64,000 nucleotides of DNA from Candidatus Methylomirabilis lanthanidiphila. Lineage in GTDB: Bacteria; Methylomirabilota; Methylomirabilia; Methylomirabilales; Methylomirabilaceae. Shown here in pieces: positions 1-8,888 of this stretch. Every line of letters starts with the position of its first letter. Positions within the stretch are counted from its first letter, which is position 1. The stretch lies in assembly GCA_902196205.1 (NCBI GenBank), contig CABIKM010000014.1, positions 1 through 64,000 on the forward strand, read 5' to 3'. A program made the translations under genes and the position numbers. The notes beneath the pieces are model-generated. The model was not told where the DNA came from, ran no database searches, and was given only the letters and a program-made list of their open reading frames with translations.

Positions 1-77
1 GTGACGCTCAGCAAAATCCCCCCAACCCCCTTTCAAAAGGGGGGAACGGGGGGATTTCGGGACCGGAGTGAGAGACT
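1..77. repeat. G/C-tract palindromic repeat, copy 1
   Basis: C-rich arm, short A/T centre and G-rich arm, flanked by gctcagc on the left and ccggagtgagaga on the right. A near-identical copy lies in inverted orientation at 46925-47005, and the flanks match as well as the palindrome. This makes it a defined repeat element, not just a chance palindrome. The window starts inside or at the edge of it. No gene lies between it and the stop of the GT39 gene on the minus strand. Confidence 0.8.
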
Positions 78-138
78 TTCTAACTAATGACAATTGTTGC
101 ATAACTGAGGAATGGTGCCTTCGGTGAGGGTAAGCTCT

Positions 139-1647
139 TCATCGTTTTTCAACGTACCAAATCCGCAAAGGCTCTACTTTCCATGGTGGATATCCGCGAT
201 CATCGAACTCCCTGAGCATTCTCCAATTTCGTGGCGGGACAAAATGCCCAAGATTCGGGATACAGCTAAAGCAACCATAATACGGCAACCTGGGTCCTCC
301 GGTCACAACGTATCCCGTTTCCACGCTCAAGAATTTTTGCTGCCATGCCTCTGGTGTTTCGGTATTGATCCATGCATGGAGCCTCGGGTCGCGTCTTCCC
401 CCATTCTCAAGCCGTTCGATCTTGGATATCAAATACCAATCGGAGTAGATGTCACCATTCTGATTTTTCAGATACGTAGTGGCGTCTCTCACCTCGCCAA
501 AAGCAATCCTGGCTATTCGAGTTGATTCATAAGACCAGGGAATAGAAAACGCTACATACACAGCAAAAGCGACGGCGAAAATGGTCTGATAGTTCTTTCT
601 GAATCTGTTCCAATAATAAGACACGAAAATAATTGAGGGGGGGACGACGATGACAAAGTATCTGAAGATACGTGGGATCGTATACGGAATAAAATCCCTC
701 ACCTTGTGCGGAAAAAATTCAACAAAGAAAAACATCACCAGAAACCACACTAAGACAGGGAAGATTTTCTCACAAACATTGTTTCTAACGCCAATCAATA
801 AGCACAGTACGACACCATAGAAATGATATCCGTGCAGGCTTTCACCGAATTCATTCTTAAAGAACATCTGATTCGGATATATCATCAGTTGGTATGCATC
901 GAGCGGTGCGATATGGGGCGGCTCTCGATTCTGACCAAAAATCGTGATGTAGGTGAACGGATCTCCCACCAGGAACCAGCAGGTTATAAATAAGATAAGA
1001 AACAAGACCATGAGAGATACCATGAACGTTAAGTATCTAGAAATCTTCCTGAGATCCCATCCCTCTCTCGCAAGATAAAATCCGAGAATAACCGGTAGAA
1101 TATAGGCGCCAAAAAGTTTATTTACAAAGGCCAAGAATATAAATAACGCTGACAGAACAAAATAGAAGGCGCTGTAATGTCTTTGCGCGACAACAAAGAA
1201 ATATACCGCCAATAGCATATACAGAGAAAGATTCACATCGGTGGATATTAATGTAGCGTTAAGCACTTCAAAGGGATTGACCGCCATTAATGTCGCGGCA
1301 ATGAGGCCTGTTTCGATATCAAACAGCTCTCTCCCGATTAAGTACACTACATAAATGCAGCCAATTGACGAAAGAAGTACAGGAAGAATAAATGTGAATT
1401 CGTTAATTCCAAAGATTTTCCAGATTACTATCTGTGGGATCCAGTAGGAAAACCTATAGTAGTACTGGCTATTGAACATTCGACCATCATAAATATTCTT
1501 GAATGCCGCAAAGTAATTGGGGTCGTCTCCTAAGCCATCACCACAAAACAATACTAATCTGAGGACTGAACCGAAAATCAGGATTGCTATGATGGAATAT
1601 TTGTTGATCATGCCATTCCTGAAACCGACCTGCTGAGCTGTGGTCAT
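139..1647 (-). CDS. GT39/ArnT-like membrane glycosyltransferase
   Basis: About 502 residues, predicted to be a polytopic inner-membrane enzyme that transfers a sugar from a polyisoprenyl phosphate to a lipid or protein acceptor on the periplasmic face. What is seen: a first membrane segment, then an acidic loop motif (GDGLGDDPNYF) as in GT39/ArnT-type enzymes, then eight or more hydrophobic segments up to about residue 370 and a soluble C-terminal domain. The start at 1647 overlaps the stop of the upstream GT2 gene as ATGA, so translation is probably coupled. An ATG at 1611 with AGGA five bases upstream is an alternative. The ORF is open to 1689, but that start would overlap the GT2 gene more. 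It is the last gene of the minus-strand operon that begins at 6104. AT content is higher than in its neighbours. The substrate is unknown. Confidence 0.75.
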   Translation of the reverse strand: MTTAQQVGFRNGMINKYSIIAILIFGSVLRLVLFCGDGLGDDPNYFAAFKNIYDGRMFNSQYYYRFSYWIPQIVIWKIFGINEFTFILPVLLSSIGCIYVVYLIGRELFDIETGLIAATLMAVNPFEVLNATLISTDVNLSLYMLLAVYFFVVAQRHYSAFYFVLSALFIFLAFVNKLFGAYILPVILGFYLAREGWDLRKISRYLTFMVSLMVLFLILFITCWFLVGDPFTYITIFGQNREPPHIAPLDAYQLMIYPNQMFFKNEFGESLHGYHFYGVVLCLLIGVRNNVCEKIFPVLVWFLVMFFFVEFFPHKVRDFIPYTIPRIFRYFVIVVPPSIIFVSYYWNRFRKNYQTIFAVAFAVYVAFSIPWSYESTRIARIAFGEVRDATTYLKNQNGDIYSDWYLISKIERLENGGRRDPRLHAWINTETPEAWQQKFLSVETGYVVTGGPRLPYYGCFSCIPNLGHFVPPRNWRMLREFDDRGYPPWKVEPLRIWYVEKR

Positions 1648-2393
1648 CTCCTGGCCACCCGATCGCGTTTCGTACGCACCTGAAGCCACAGGAGGAACAG
1701 ACTGCCGAATCGGTAGAGGCCCTCGTGGAGGAGGTTGAACTTGCTTCGCCGGCGATCATCGCACCAGACCGGAATCTCCGCGATGGCGGCGCCTTCACGG
1801 TGGCCCCACGCGATGAGTTGCACCACATACGCGCTTCCGTCGGCGAGGGCGGGAAGGTGTGAGATGACGGCCGACCGTCGGTAGGCCTTTGCGCCGATGG
1901 AATAGTCGGTGAACTCCAGGCCCAGCAAATGGCGGGTACAGGCGATAAACGAGGCGCTCGCCAGCCGCCGGAACAACGAGCGCTGTTGCGCACCGGTTTG
2001 CTTGGAGCCGATGACGATATCGGCGGTTGCGAGTACGGCCGCGGCTGATTCGATAAACGCCAGATCAATAGTCAGGTCGAGATCCAGGCAGATCACTCGG
2101 TCGTGTTGCGCGCGTCGGATCCCCTCTTTGAACGCGCGGCCTACGCCGCGGCGGTCCAGCGCAATGACCCGCAGATCATCGCGACCCAGCGCGCTCGCCT
2201 CGGCTATTTCAACGGTTCGGTCTGTAGAACCGTTGCTGACAAGAATTATCTCGTACTGCTCAATATCCCGCTCTTTCAGGAAGGCTCGCAGGCGGTCGAT
2301 GCTGGCGCGCAGAATGGCTTCCTCGTTGTACGCGGGGATCAGGAAGGTCAGCGGGTCCCGGTTTGACTGAGGTCCTGCGGGGGCATGAGACAT
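1644..2393 (-). CDS. GT2 dolichol-phosphate-mannosyltransferase-like glycosyltransferase
   Basis: About 249 residues. GT-A fold of family GT2: N-terminal FLIPAYNEEAIL, then ILVSNGSTDRT and a DLDLTID stretch in the place of the usual DxD metal site. This matches polyprenyl-phosphate hexosyltransferases, which would make the lipid-linked sugar donor for the downstream GT39 protein; that pairing is inference from synteny. There is no clear membrane segment. I chose ATG 2393, 12 bases after the radical SAM stop. Longer in-frame starts up to 2483 would run well into the upstream gene and have no domain support. The 3' end overlaps the GT39 start by 4 bases. Confidence 0.8.
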   Translation of the reverse strand: MSHAPAGPQSNRDPLTFLIPAYNEEAILRASIDRLRAFLKERDIEQYEIILVSNGSTDRTVEIAEASALGRDDLRVIALDRRGVGRAFKEGIRRAQHDRVICLDLDLTIDLAFIESAAAVLATADIVIGSKQTGAQQRSLFRRLASASFIACTRHLLGLEFTDYSIGAKAYRRSAVISHLPALADGSAYVVQLIAWGHREGAAIAEIPVWCDDRRRSKFNLLHEGLYRFGSLFLLWLQVRTKRDRVARR

Positions 2394-2404
2394 AGCAGGG
2401 GCGG

Positions 2405-3766
2405 TTATCCGAAGAGCGCCGGTCGCACGAAGTCCAGGAATAGGGCAGCCTGCCGGCGCCATAGCCGAAGGTCCATTCGGCACAGCCTGGACCAGAGCAC
2501 GGCCGGTCGCAGATAGAATTGCTGGAACGCCCGGTTTACGATTCCCTGGAGGATGTCGGAATCATGCTCCTTGCTGAATACCTCAGGGAACAGCTCATCT
2601 GATCCGCTCATCTCATAGAGCGTGGTCCCTCGGTACGGGCTGACGGCATGGAAGGAGGCATATGTCGGATTCAGGCGCTTGGCAAAGGTGATGGTCGCGT
2701 CCATATCCTCTTGTGTCTCCCCGGGGAATCCGAACATAAAAAAGCAGACCTGATCGATTCCTGCCTGCTTGGCTTCCACAACGCCCCGCTCAATCTGCTC
2801 AAGCGTAATCCGCTTGTTGGTCGCGGCCAGCACCCGAGCCGAACCGCTTTCAACGCCGAAGTGGATCAGCCGGCAGCCGGCGCGCTTCATCAGGTTCAGG
2901 AGCGGTCCGTCCACATAATCGGCCCTCGTCTGACACGCCCACTCGAAGGGTAGCCCGGCCACGATCAGTCGCTCGCATAGATCCCAGACATACTCCCGCG
3001 CTGCCGTGAACTCCAGATCGATAAAGTATCCGGTCCTGGCGCCCGCTTCCCCGACCAGATACGTCACCTCGCGGACAACCTGATCGGGATCTTTCCTCCG
3101 ATAGCCCTTCCCGTACATTTTGAGAAGACAGAAATGACATCGGTAGTGGCACCCGCGCGTCGTTTCCAGCAGGGCAAACCGGTCGCCGAGAATCTCGTAC
3201 CGATAGTAACCGAAGTCGAGGAGACGGAAGGCGGGCATCGGAAGGCTCGTCAGATCGAGCGCCGGCCCTTCCGGGTTATTGAGGATCGCACCCTCCCGGA
3301 GATAGGTGGCACCCGGTACCTCGGAAAGGTCTTTACCCTCGCAGAGCGCCCGGACGGCCAGTTCAGGCTCGCCGCGGATCACCGCCCGCGCCCGCGTCAT
3401 AGTGAGCAGCTCGCCGGGCGCAACGGTCCCATGCGCGCCCATCACGTGCAGCTTCTCATGGTCCACCAGGTTTGTGACGGCCAGGAATGGGTCCAGATCG
3501 AGATTGGGGCATTGCCACCGGTCGATGGGAGACGAGGTCACGAAGACCAGATCGGCCTGTGCCGCAGCCTCTCGAATGGCGTTCAGCGGGGTGGGGATGG
3601 CGCGGGCATCGATGAGGCTGGCGCTCAGCCCGTCCTGCTCCAGGATCGCCGCGCAGTTGAGCAGATCGAGCGGCGGCCAGGCGCGGTTGAACCGCTGCCC
3701 CTTTCGGCTTACCAGCCCGTCCCAGCTCGGATTGACCAGCAGGACTTTCAGTTGCCTTCCCGACAC
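2405..3766 (-). CDS. B12-binding-domain radical SAM protein
   Basis: 453 residues. The N-terminal part (about 1-150) resembles a cobalamin-binding Rossmann domain (LLVNPSWDG, VFVTSS, VMGAHGT, though without a clear DxHxxG). A radical SAM core follows, with the cluster motif CHYRCHFC near residue 205 and conserved segments ending near residue 360 (VCFFMFGFPGET). Family members methylate or rearrange lipids, antibiotics and cell-surface sugars. With glycosyltransferases on both sides, a lipid or glycan modification is likely; the substrate cannot be told. It lies 20 bases after the stop of the upstream gene fragment (3787) and 12 bases before the next start, so it is inside the operon. Confidence 0.85.
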   Translation of the reverse strand: MSGRQLKVLLVNPSWDGLVSRKGQRFNRAWPPLDLLNCAAILEQDGLSASLIDARAIPTPLNAIREAAAQADLVFVTSSPIDRWQCPNLDLDPFLAVTNLVDHEKLHVMGAHGTVAPGELLTMTRARAVIRGEPELAVRALCEGKDLSEVPGATYLREGAILNNPEGPALDLTSLPMPAFRLLDFGYYRYEILGDRFALLETTRGCHYRCHFCLLKMYGKGYRRKDPDQVVREVTYLVGEAGARTGYFIDLEFTAAREYVWDLCERLIVAGLPFEWACQTRADYVDGPLLNLMKRAGCRLIHFGVESGSARVLAATNKRITLEQIERGVVEAKQAGIDQVCFFMFGFPGETQEDMDATITFAKRLNPTYASFHAVSPYRGTTLYEMSGSDELFPEVFSKEHDSDILQGIVNRAFQQFYLRPAVLWSRLCRMDLRLWRRQAALFLDFVRPALFG

Positions 3767-3786
3767 GTTGAAACCACCCTAGCCTC

Positions 3787-4416
3787 TCATAAAGGCCGAC
3801 TATACCGTTTCCTCGACAGTAAGACAAGCCCTTCCGCAAGGAGCCACGCGATCCCGACCCCGGTGGCGACCCACCCCGCATAATCGGGCCAGCGATTGCC
3901 AAAGACGAGTCGGACGTGCGTGGTCGTGGGATACACCAGCATGAAGGCCGGTGACACCAGGTAGATCCGATCGGCGCCCTCAACGCGCCATTTCGGATGG
4001 TAGGACACTTTGACCAAGTGCGGGCGACCGGGACAGTCGGTCTCGAACCGGACCTCCTCATTGCCTACAGCGTCTTTCACGTGGCATTCCGAGGGGAACA
4101 GTCGTTTCTCCGGCACATCCTCCAGACCTGTAAAGGGTGGCGCGGCCTTTGGCGCCGGTTCGCCCGTGCGCAGAAAGATGAGCGGGACATCCAGCCACTC
4201 CGGTTTCTGGAACCAGTCATAGGCCAGCCGCTTCCAGTCACCATCGGTCGCCATCATCGGTTGGTACCGAAGCGGGACAACGTACTGGCCGCTTCCTTGA
4301 CGGACCCCGAAGATTTTGTATGGTCCGATCTCCCCTTTCTCACGGTACCCTGAGCTTGACGCCAGCGCCGCCTTGACCTTGTCCGTGACGGCAATCACCT
4401 CTTTCACATTGAACAA
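3787..4416 (-). CDS. C-terminal fragment of frameshifted PTPS-related membrane protein
   Basis: 209 codons opened by a TTG. The reading continues upstream in frame as ALAHLELFNVKEV, which is what should follow TTFDPER at the end of the next ORF (4404-6104). One base, most simply a G after CGG near 4435, is missing between them. The part seen here is a periplasmic beta-rich domain followed by one C-terminal membrane helix (about residues 180-200) and basic residues. I therefore read it as the tail of one roughly 770-residue protein and not as an independent gene. It may still be expressed separately if the shift is real, because the TTG lies inside the upstream ORF end. A sequencing error or programmed frameshift are other explanations. 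Confidence 0.6.
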   Translation of the reverse strand: MFNVKEVIAVTDKVKAALASSSGYREKGEIGPYKIFGVRQGSGQYVVPLRYQPMMATDGDWKRLAYDWFQKPEWLDVPLIFLRTGEPAPKAAPPFTGLEDVPEKRLFPSECHVKDAVGNEEVRFETDCPGRPHLVKVSYHPKWRVEGADRIYLVSPAFMLVYPTTTHVRLVFGNRWPDYAGWVATGVGIAWLLAEGLVLLSRKRYSRPL

Positions 4417-6104
4417 CTCCAGATGGGCGAGCGCCGTTCCGGGTCAAATGTCGTGCACTTGTACGGGAGAAAGGGGCAAGACGGGGTCTCCGTCAGCTCC
4501 GACTGGATATAGAACACGAACGGGGAGCTTGGAGAGGACTGCATGTACGCCCCTTCAAGCGTGGGACGGCCCGAGAAGAGCGGCAATGCCTCGAATGCCC
4601 TGATCGTGCCGACCTTGTCATGCAGAACCGAATGCTGATACACGACCCTCGGACTATGAGGGCCGCCGGCCAGGCCGATGGAACTTACGACAAGATAGTA
4701 TCGCCACCACGGTTTCTGCTCCATCCCTTCAAAGTTCCAACGAATCCATGTGGGGATAAACGAGACCTGAGGCGCGACCCACGCGATGACCAACACGCCG
4801 ATGACGGCCGGCGCGGCTCGCCTGAGCGACTGCGGCAGCCGTGTCAGCACACGACCGAGACCGGCCGCGGCCAGCAACGTTAGAAAGAATTGGGCAAAGG
4901 CCAGGAACCTGACATCTACGAGGTTCAGTCGGGGCGAGACAAAGTAGAGCACGACGGAGAAGACGACAGGATAGGTCAGGTAGTAGACGATACGAAGCCA
5001 CGCTGTATCCGTCCGCTTTCGCAAGACCTCGGGCACCGTCGGAGCGCTCATAGGCATGGACGTCGTCGCCCCCTCACCTACATCCTCTCCCCCAGGTTGG
5101 GGAGAGGAGTTCTTTTTGCTGCCCCTCGCCCCCCTTTGGAGGGAGAGGGCGGGGGTGAGGGGAAACTTACCGGGCAATAACGCCGAGCCGACTGTGGCCG
5201 CTGCTATGACGACAACAGGCCATAGTATGACCGGGATAATTTCCAAAGGGGATGTGAACGCCCATGTGATGGGGAATCCGGTCGTATAGTGAAGATGCGC
5301 GACGAGCGGCACCAGCCAGAACCCCAGCAGCAACCCGCCAAGCGCATACACCCGCACCAGATACAGGAGGGTGCCTCGAAAATCGGACTCTACGGCAAGA
5401 AAGTAGAGTCCAAACCCCGCCGCCATCACCATTCCGTAGCCATGGGCCAGACCGACCAGGGCGAACAGTACGGCACACCAGCCGACGTGGCGTCGCTCAG
5501 TCACACCCCGATAGAGCGCACCCACGAATAACACGAGCAGAGTCAATGACAGACTGTGAGAGAATTCACCGGCCAGTGTGCTTGGGAGGTTCCCACCCCA
5601 CATGCTGTTGCCCGCATTAAACAAGAATGGAAGCGTGAGAACAGCGCCAAGGGCCGGTATCGGAAACGGGCAGCCGATCCAGCGAAGGGCAACCAGCGAG
5701 GCGATCGGAAGGCCGAACGTCCCGGCGACGGTGCCCAGCTTAAACGCGACGGGGAATGAGACGACAAGACTCAAGCCCGCAATCAGCAGAAAGGCGAGGG
5801 GGAAATAGAAGAGAAAGAGGGGATACCCGGCGAAGTTTCCCGGCATCCAGCCGACGAGCTTTCCATAAGGGAGCAGGTAATCCCGCAGATACCTTGCCGC
5901 CACATAATGAGCGATCGTGTCGCCCCCACCGGTGATCGTCGGAGTCAGAAGGAGGGAGGGTGTGAAGTACCAGAACAGGAACCCGTGGGTTAACGCGAGA
6001 ACGACCAGCGTACTCGACCGTTCGATCCAGACTTGGCGCCTCCCCGTCGGAAGGTGGTCCGACTCCGCCGGCACCGTATCCGGCGATGCGCGAACGTCAG
6101 ACAT
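4404..6104 (-). CDS. PTPS-related polytopic membrane protein (N-terminal part, frameshifted)
   Basis: About 566 residues with ten or more membrane helices. After the first helix comes GGDTIAHYVAARYLRD and then a GWMPGNFAGYPLF segment, the pattern of the '6-pyruvoyl-tetrahydropterin synthase-related' membrane family. That name is historical; the proteins look like polyprenyl-sugar-dependent glycosyltransferases. ATG 6104 is chosen because GGAG sits 6 bases upstream; the TTG at 6116 lies in a terminator T-tract. The C-terminal reading (after TTFDPER) goes out of frame near 4435, and the rest of the protein is at 3787-4416. Residues encoded by about 5066-5165 are a palindromic repeat insertion (LTPALS, SSPQPGGEDVGEG) in a loop between helices. 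First gene of the operon running down to 139. Confidence 0.7.
   Translation of the reverse strand: MSDVRASPDTVPAESDHLPTGRRQVWIERSSTLVVLALTHGFLFWYFTPSLLLTPTITGGGDTIAHYVAARYLRDYLLPYGKLVGWMPGNFAGYPLFLFYFPLAFLLIAGLSLVVSFPVAFKLGTVAGTFGLPIASLVALRWIGCPFPIPALGAVLTLPFLFNAGNSMWGGNLPSTLAGEFSHSLSLTLLVLFVGALYRGVTERRHVGWCAVLFALVGLAHGYGMVMAAGFGLYFLAVESDFRGTLLYLVRVYALGGLLLGFWLVPLVAHLHYTTGFPITWAFTSPLEIIPVILWPVVVIAAATVGSALLPGKFPLTPALSLQRGARGSKKNSSPQPGGEDVGEGATTSMPMSAPTVPEVLRKRTDTAWLRIVYYLTYPVVFSVVLYFVSPRLNLVDVRFLAFAQFFLTLLAAAGLGRVLTRLPQSLRRAAPAVIGVLVIAWVAPQVSFIPTWIRWNFEGMEQKPWWRYYLVVSSIGLAGGPHSPRVVYQHSVLHDKVGTIRAFEALPLFSGRPTLEGAYMQSSPSSPFVFYIQSELTETPSCPFLPYKCTTFDPERRSPIWSCSM
5066..5165. repeat. Palindromic repeat inserted in frame in a coding sequence
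   Basis: Inverted arms of the type cccctcacc ... ggtgagggg with internal C-rich and G-rich blocks (ctctcccccaggttggggagag and cccctttggagggagaggg). Translated on the minus strand without a stop it gives the low-complexity loop LTPALS...PGGEDVGEG, as known for this widespread bacterial repeat type. A related element is found in frame at 24236-24300 and between genes at 26250-26315. Confidence 0.75.
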
Positions 6105-6114
6105 GGGCTGCTCC

Positions 6115-6149
6115 AAAAAACGAGAACGGGGCTGAACGCCCCGTTCTCG
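6115..6149 (-). terminator. Rho-independent terminator
   Basis: Perfect 12-bp stem (cgagaacggggc, 6121-6132, with 6138-6149), 5-base loop, followed on the minus strand by six T (6120-6115). It lies about 35 bases after the stop of the IPTL-CTERM gene. The T-tract directly abuts the GGAG ribosome site of the next gene (ATG 6104). Confidence 0.9.
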
Positions 6150-6184
6150 TACGTGTCACTTTATAAAATGTGTCGGATTGCCGA

Positions 6185-7135
6185 CTATGAGATGTGAGCT
6201 CTGCGGGCTTTGAGCATCCAGGCCATCGCGCCCAGGAACGCCACACCCAACATCGCCATACCCCACGGACCGACCGTCGGAATCACGGTTGTCGTGCTCG
6301 TCGTGCTCGTCGTGGTCGTGGTCGTGGTTGTCGTGGTTGTCGTGGTTGTCAGGAATACTGAAGTATTATCCTGCTTCGCGGCGGAAGCACATGCTGTGCC
6401 AGTCGCGCACTGCGAGTCACCAGGAGCCATTTTGGCAAGGAACCCTGACACCGCGCCGGCACCCTCAAGTGTCGATCCCGGGGTCAGCAACGACGAGCTA
6501 TTCAGGGCGAACACCACGCACTTGCCAATTACCACGAGACCCGGTGCCGTCCCAATACCGTCTGTAGGGAGCGCAGTGCCCAAGGCGACGCTGGTTGTTG
6601 GGGCGACTCCTCCGAATCGATATTTAGTCCCAAGCGTGTTGTCCGCGGCAGGGACGTTGCCGCCTCCACCGCTCAGGGTATTTGGAAGGCGGGTATTACC
6701 TGAGAGAGAGATTACGCCTCCCACATCATCTCCCACATCCCAGCTACCAAAGCCACCATTGGCATTGGCGTTGAAATCTCCCGGGAGAGTACATCCGCTC
6801 AGAAGGCCTGTGTGCCGGACACTGGCTGCAGGGAATAGTGAGTCGATTGCGACATTAGCCTGCAGGGGGTCCCCAGGGTTTGCTGTGGTTGTAGCGCTGA
6901 CGCCGCCATCAGCAGACCTTCTGGCGCCGAGGGCGAGGCCGGTGACTTGGACCGGATCACCGGTTGCTCCATCATCCCTGAAAGCAAAATAGCCAGTCCC
7001 GTTACTCGACATGAAGAAGTTCGACTGGAACCCCGCCTCGGTTATTGGGACGAGCACCCAGCTTACAAGCGAGATAGAGACTGAGAGGGAGAGCAGAACT
7101 CTCTTCCTTCGCAGAACCCTTGCTCCAGAAATCAT
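6185..7135 (-). CDS. Secreted protein with IPTL-CTERM-type sorting tail
   Basis: 316 residues. An N-terminal signal peptide (basic RVLRRKR, then a hydrophobic core ending near ITEA). A beta-rich body of about 230 residues with no recognised catalytic motif. A threonine tract of about 20 residues. A C-terminal IPTVGPWGM, hydrophobic helix and basic end (KARRAH). The last block is the IPTL-CTERM sorting signal, a variant of PEP-CTERM read by exosortase/archaeosortase-type transpeptidases at the inner membrane, so the protein is probably exported and handed to the cell surface. No sortase gene is in this window. The start at 7135 has AAGGAGGA 8-12 bases upstream; the ORF is open to 7168. A strong terminator follows. 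The function of the body is unknown. Confidence 0.75.
   Translation of the reverse strand: MISGARVLRRKRVLLSLSVSISLVSWVLVPITEAGFQSNFFMSSNGTGYFAFRDDGATGDPVQVTGLALGARRSADGGVSATTTANPGDPLQANVAIDSLFPAASVRHTGLLSGCTLPGDFNANANGGFGSWDVGDDVGGVISLSGNTRLPNTLSGGGGNVPAADNTLGTKYRFGGVAPTTSVALGTALPTDGIGTAPGLVVIGKCVVFALNSSSLLTPGSTLEGAGAVSGFLAKMAPGDSQCATGTACASAAKQDNTSVFLTTTTTTTTTTTTTTSTTSTTTVIPTVGPWGMAMLGVAFLGAMAWMLKARRAHIS
6294..6352 (-). repeat. Threonine-codon microsatellite
   Basis: Imperfect trinucleotide/hexanucleotide run (units gtggtc, gtggtt, gtcgtg on the plus strand), read on the minus strand as consecutive ACN threonine codons with two serines. It forms the linker before the IPTL-CTERM helix. Runs like this change length by slippage and can be glycosylated in the protein; both are general knowledge, not shown here. 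Confidence 0.8.
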
Positions 7136-7482
7136 CCTTGCTCCTCCTTGCCCCACCTGGTAGGGCATAATCGAACGTTGTGGTAACGACCTTATAGTGC
7201 GATCTTGATCTCTGATCGATTAGCTCTAAGGGCCGTACGCTGCCCTTCTTCCACTCTCTCGCCTCCCTTCGCCCCCCCAGATGTATTAACGATCTATGGC
7301 ACACTAGCAATGATCCAAAGCCGGCAAAGCTGAAATTTGGCTATCTTTAGCATGCCGTCCTTTTGCTTGTCAAGTATTTTTTCATATCTGTATGTTGTCG
7401 TCACGCCTGAGGGGTAAGCGGGCTGGCAGGTTGATTTTTGATGGCCTAACCGCTACAGTGGCACTCTGAGGACCCGCGATAA
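7136..7482. other. Intergenic region between divergent genes
   Basis: Divergent promoter region for the IPTL-CTERM gene (minus) and the GT4 gene (plus). It is more AT-rich around 7340-7395 (ctttttt, catatctgtatgttg). I could not assign -35/-10 pairs with confidence and saw no structured RNA. Confidence 0.4.
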
Positions 7483-8610
7483 ATGAACATCTGTCTGATC
7501 GGCCCTATGCACCCTCTCCGAGGCGGAATCGCCCACTACAACGCGCAACTCGCGCTGGAGCTGAAGAAACGCCACGAGATCGCGATGATCTCGTTTTCGC
7601 GCCAGTATCCGGCCGTACTGTTCCCGGGGCGCACGCAGTTTGATCCGGGTCCGCCGCCTTCCGGACTCATCGCAGAACCGCTCCTCGACTCTATCAATCC
7701 GGTAAGCTGGTTGCGGACCGGTCGTCGGATCGCTGAAATCGCACCAGACCTAACCGTCGTTCACTGGTGGCATCCGTTCTTCGGCCCATGCCTCGGAGCA
7801 GCCGTACGCGTGTCCAGGAGGCGATTCGGCGCCCGCGTGATCTTCATCTGCCACAATGTGGTTCCGCACGAACCGTTTCCCGCGGCAGACAGCCTGACAA
7901 GGTTTGCCTTGGCCACAGGCCATGCGTGGCTCGTCCAGTCCGAGACCGACCAACGGCACCTGGAGTTGTTCAATCTGCGAGGTCCTGCTCTTCTGGCCCC
8001 TCACCCTCCAGGGCAAGGGTTCGGCGAGCCGATCGATCAAGAGGAGGCCAAGCGGCGTCTTGGCCTGACCGGAACGATCCTTCTCTTCTTCGGCTTGATC
8101 CGCCGGTACAAGGGACTGCCATGCTTACTCGAAGCCATGGCCCTCGTCCTCCAACAGGTGGATTGTACGCTCCTGGTTGTTGGAGAATTTTATGACGGAA
8201 AAGACCAGTGCCTGCGTCTCATCAACACACTGGGCCTGGCATCAAGAGTCCGGGTCATCGATCGTTTCATTCCGGACGACGAGGTCAGTCTCTACTTCTG
8301 CGCCGCCGATCTGGTCGTCCTCCCCTACGAGTCCGCTACCCAAAGCGGTATTGTCCCGATCGCGTATGCCTTCGAGCGTCCGGTCGTCGTCACTGCCGTG
8401 GGCGGGCTGCCGGAGGCTGTCCAGGACGGCGAAACCGGTCTGCTGGTCGAGCCCCGAAATCCCACCGCCTTAGCAGCAGCCATCATTCGCTTTTTCGAAG
8501 AACGACTCGGGCCGGCGTTCAGTCGCAACATTTCGCAGCGCACACGATTCTCGTGGACAGATCTGGCCCGAACCCTTGAGCTCGCGGCGAACCACCCCGC
8601 GACATACTGA
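7483..8610 (+). CDS. GT4-family glycosyltransferase
   Basis: 375 residues, GT-B fold. N-terminal glycine-rich acceptor loop (CLIGPMHPLRGGIAHYN), linker, then a donor-binding C-terminal domain with LFFGLIRRYKGL, LLVVGEF and the E-x7-E-like region PYESATQSGIVPIAYAFERP followed by VVTAVGGLPE. This is typical of cytoplasmic glycosyltransferases that use UDP- or GDP-sugars to build lipid-linked oligosaccharides. It stands as a plus-strand gene 278 bases ahead of the nucleotide-sugar dehydrogenase and may serve the same polysaccharide. Acceptor and sugar are unknown. Confidence 0.85.
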   Translation: MNICLIGPMHPLRGGIAHYNAQLALELKKRHEIAMISFSRQYPAVLFPGRTQFDPGPPPSGLIAEPLLDSINPVSWLRTGRRIAEIAPDLTVVHWWHPFFGPCLGAAVRVSRRRFGARVIFICHNVVPHEPFPAADSLTRFALATGHAWLVQSETDQRHLELFNLRGPALLAPHPPGQGFGEPIDQEEAKRRLGLTGTILLFFGLIRRYKGLPCLLEAMALVLQQVDCTLLVVGEFYDGKDQCLRLINTLGLASRVRVIDRFIPDDEVSLYFCAADLVVLPYESATQSGIVPIAYAFERPVVVTAVGGLPEAVQDGETGLLVEPRNPTALAAAIIRFFEERLGPAFSRNISQRTRFSWTDLARTLELAANHPATY

Positions 8611-8888
8611 TAGTGGAGATCAACGGATAAGAAGCGGCTCGGACCGCCTGAAGGCAGCACGCTCATTTCTCTCGGTGGCAGCGACATCAATGCTGTTACA
8701 GCAGACGGCTCTCGCACATGAGTCACAAGAGCCGTAACACTCGCAGCGTGTGTCATTGCCGGCCTCTCGATTCTGTGTTATCCTCACCGCGGTCATTCTC
8801 CGCCGCGTATAATCACCGGACGCTTCATGCAAGCATGTGGCCTCCACGATACCGCTGATGGCGATCGTGTCGTGAGGCGAAAGGATTC

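Noticed and set aside
112-525. Plus-strand frame opposite the GT39 gene
   Set aside because: Shadow of the minus-strand gene; no domain, no ribosome site.
8780-8815. TATAAT at 8808-8813 as dehydrogenase promoter
   Set aside because: No acceptable -35 at the right distance; left unannotated.
8620-8847. Minus-strand 75-codon Cys-rich frame (CECYGSCDSC) in the gap before the dehydrogenase gene
   Set aside because: No ribosome site, odd composition, and the gap is expected to hold the dehydrogenase promoter; an 8-bp inverted repeat acggctct/agagccgt explains part of the pattern.
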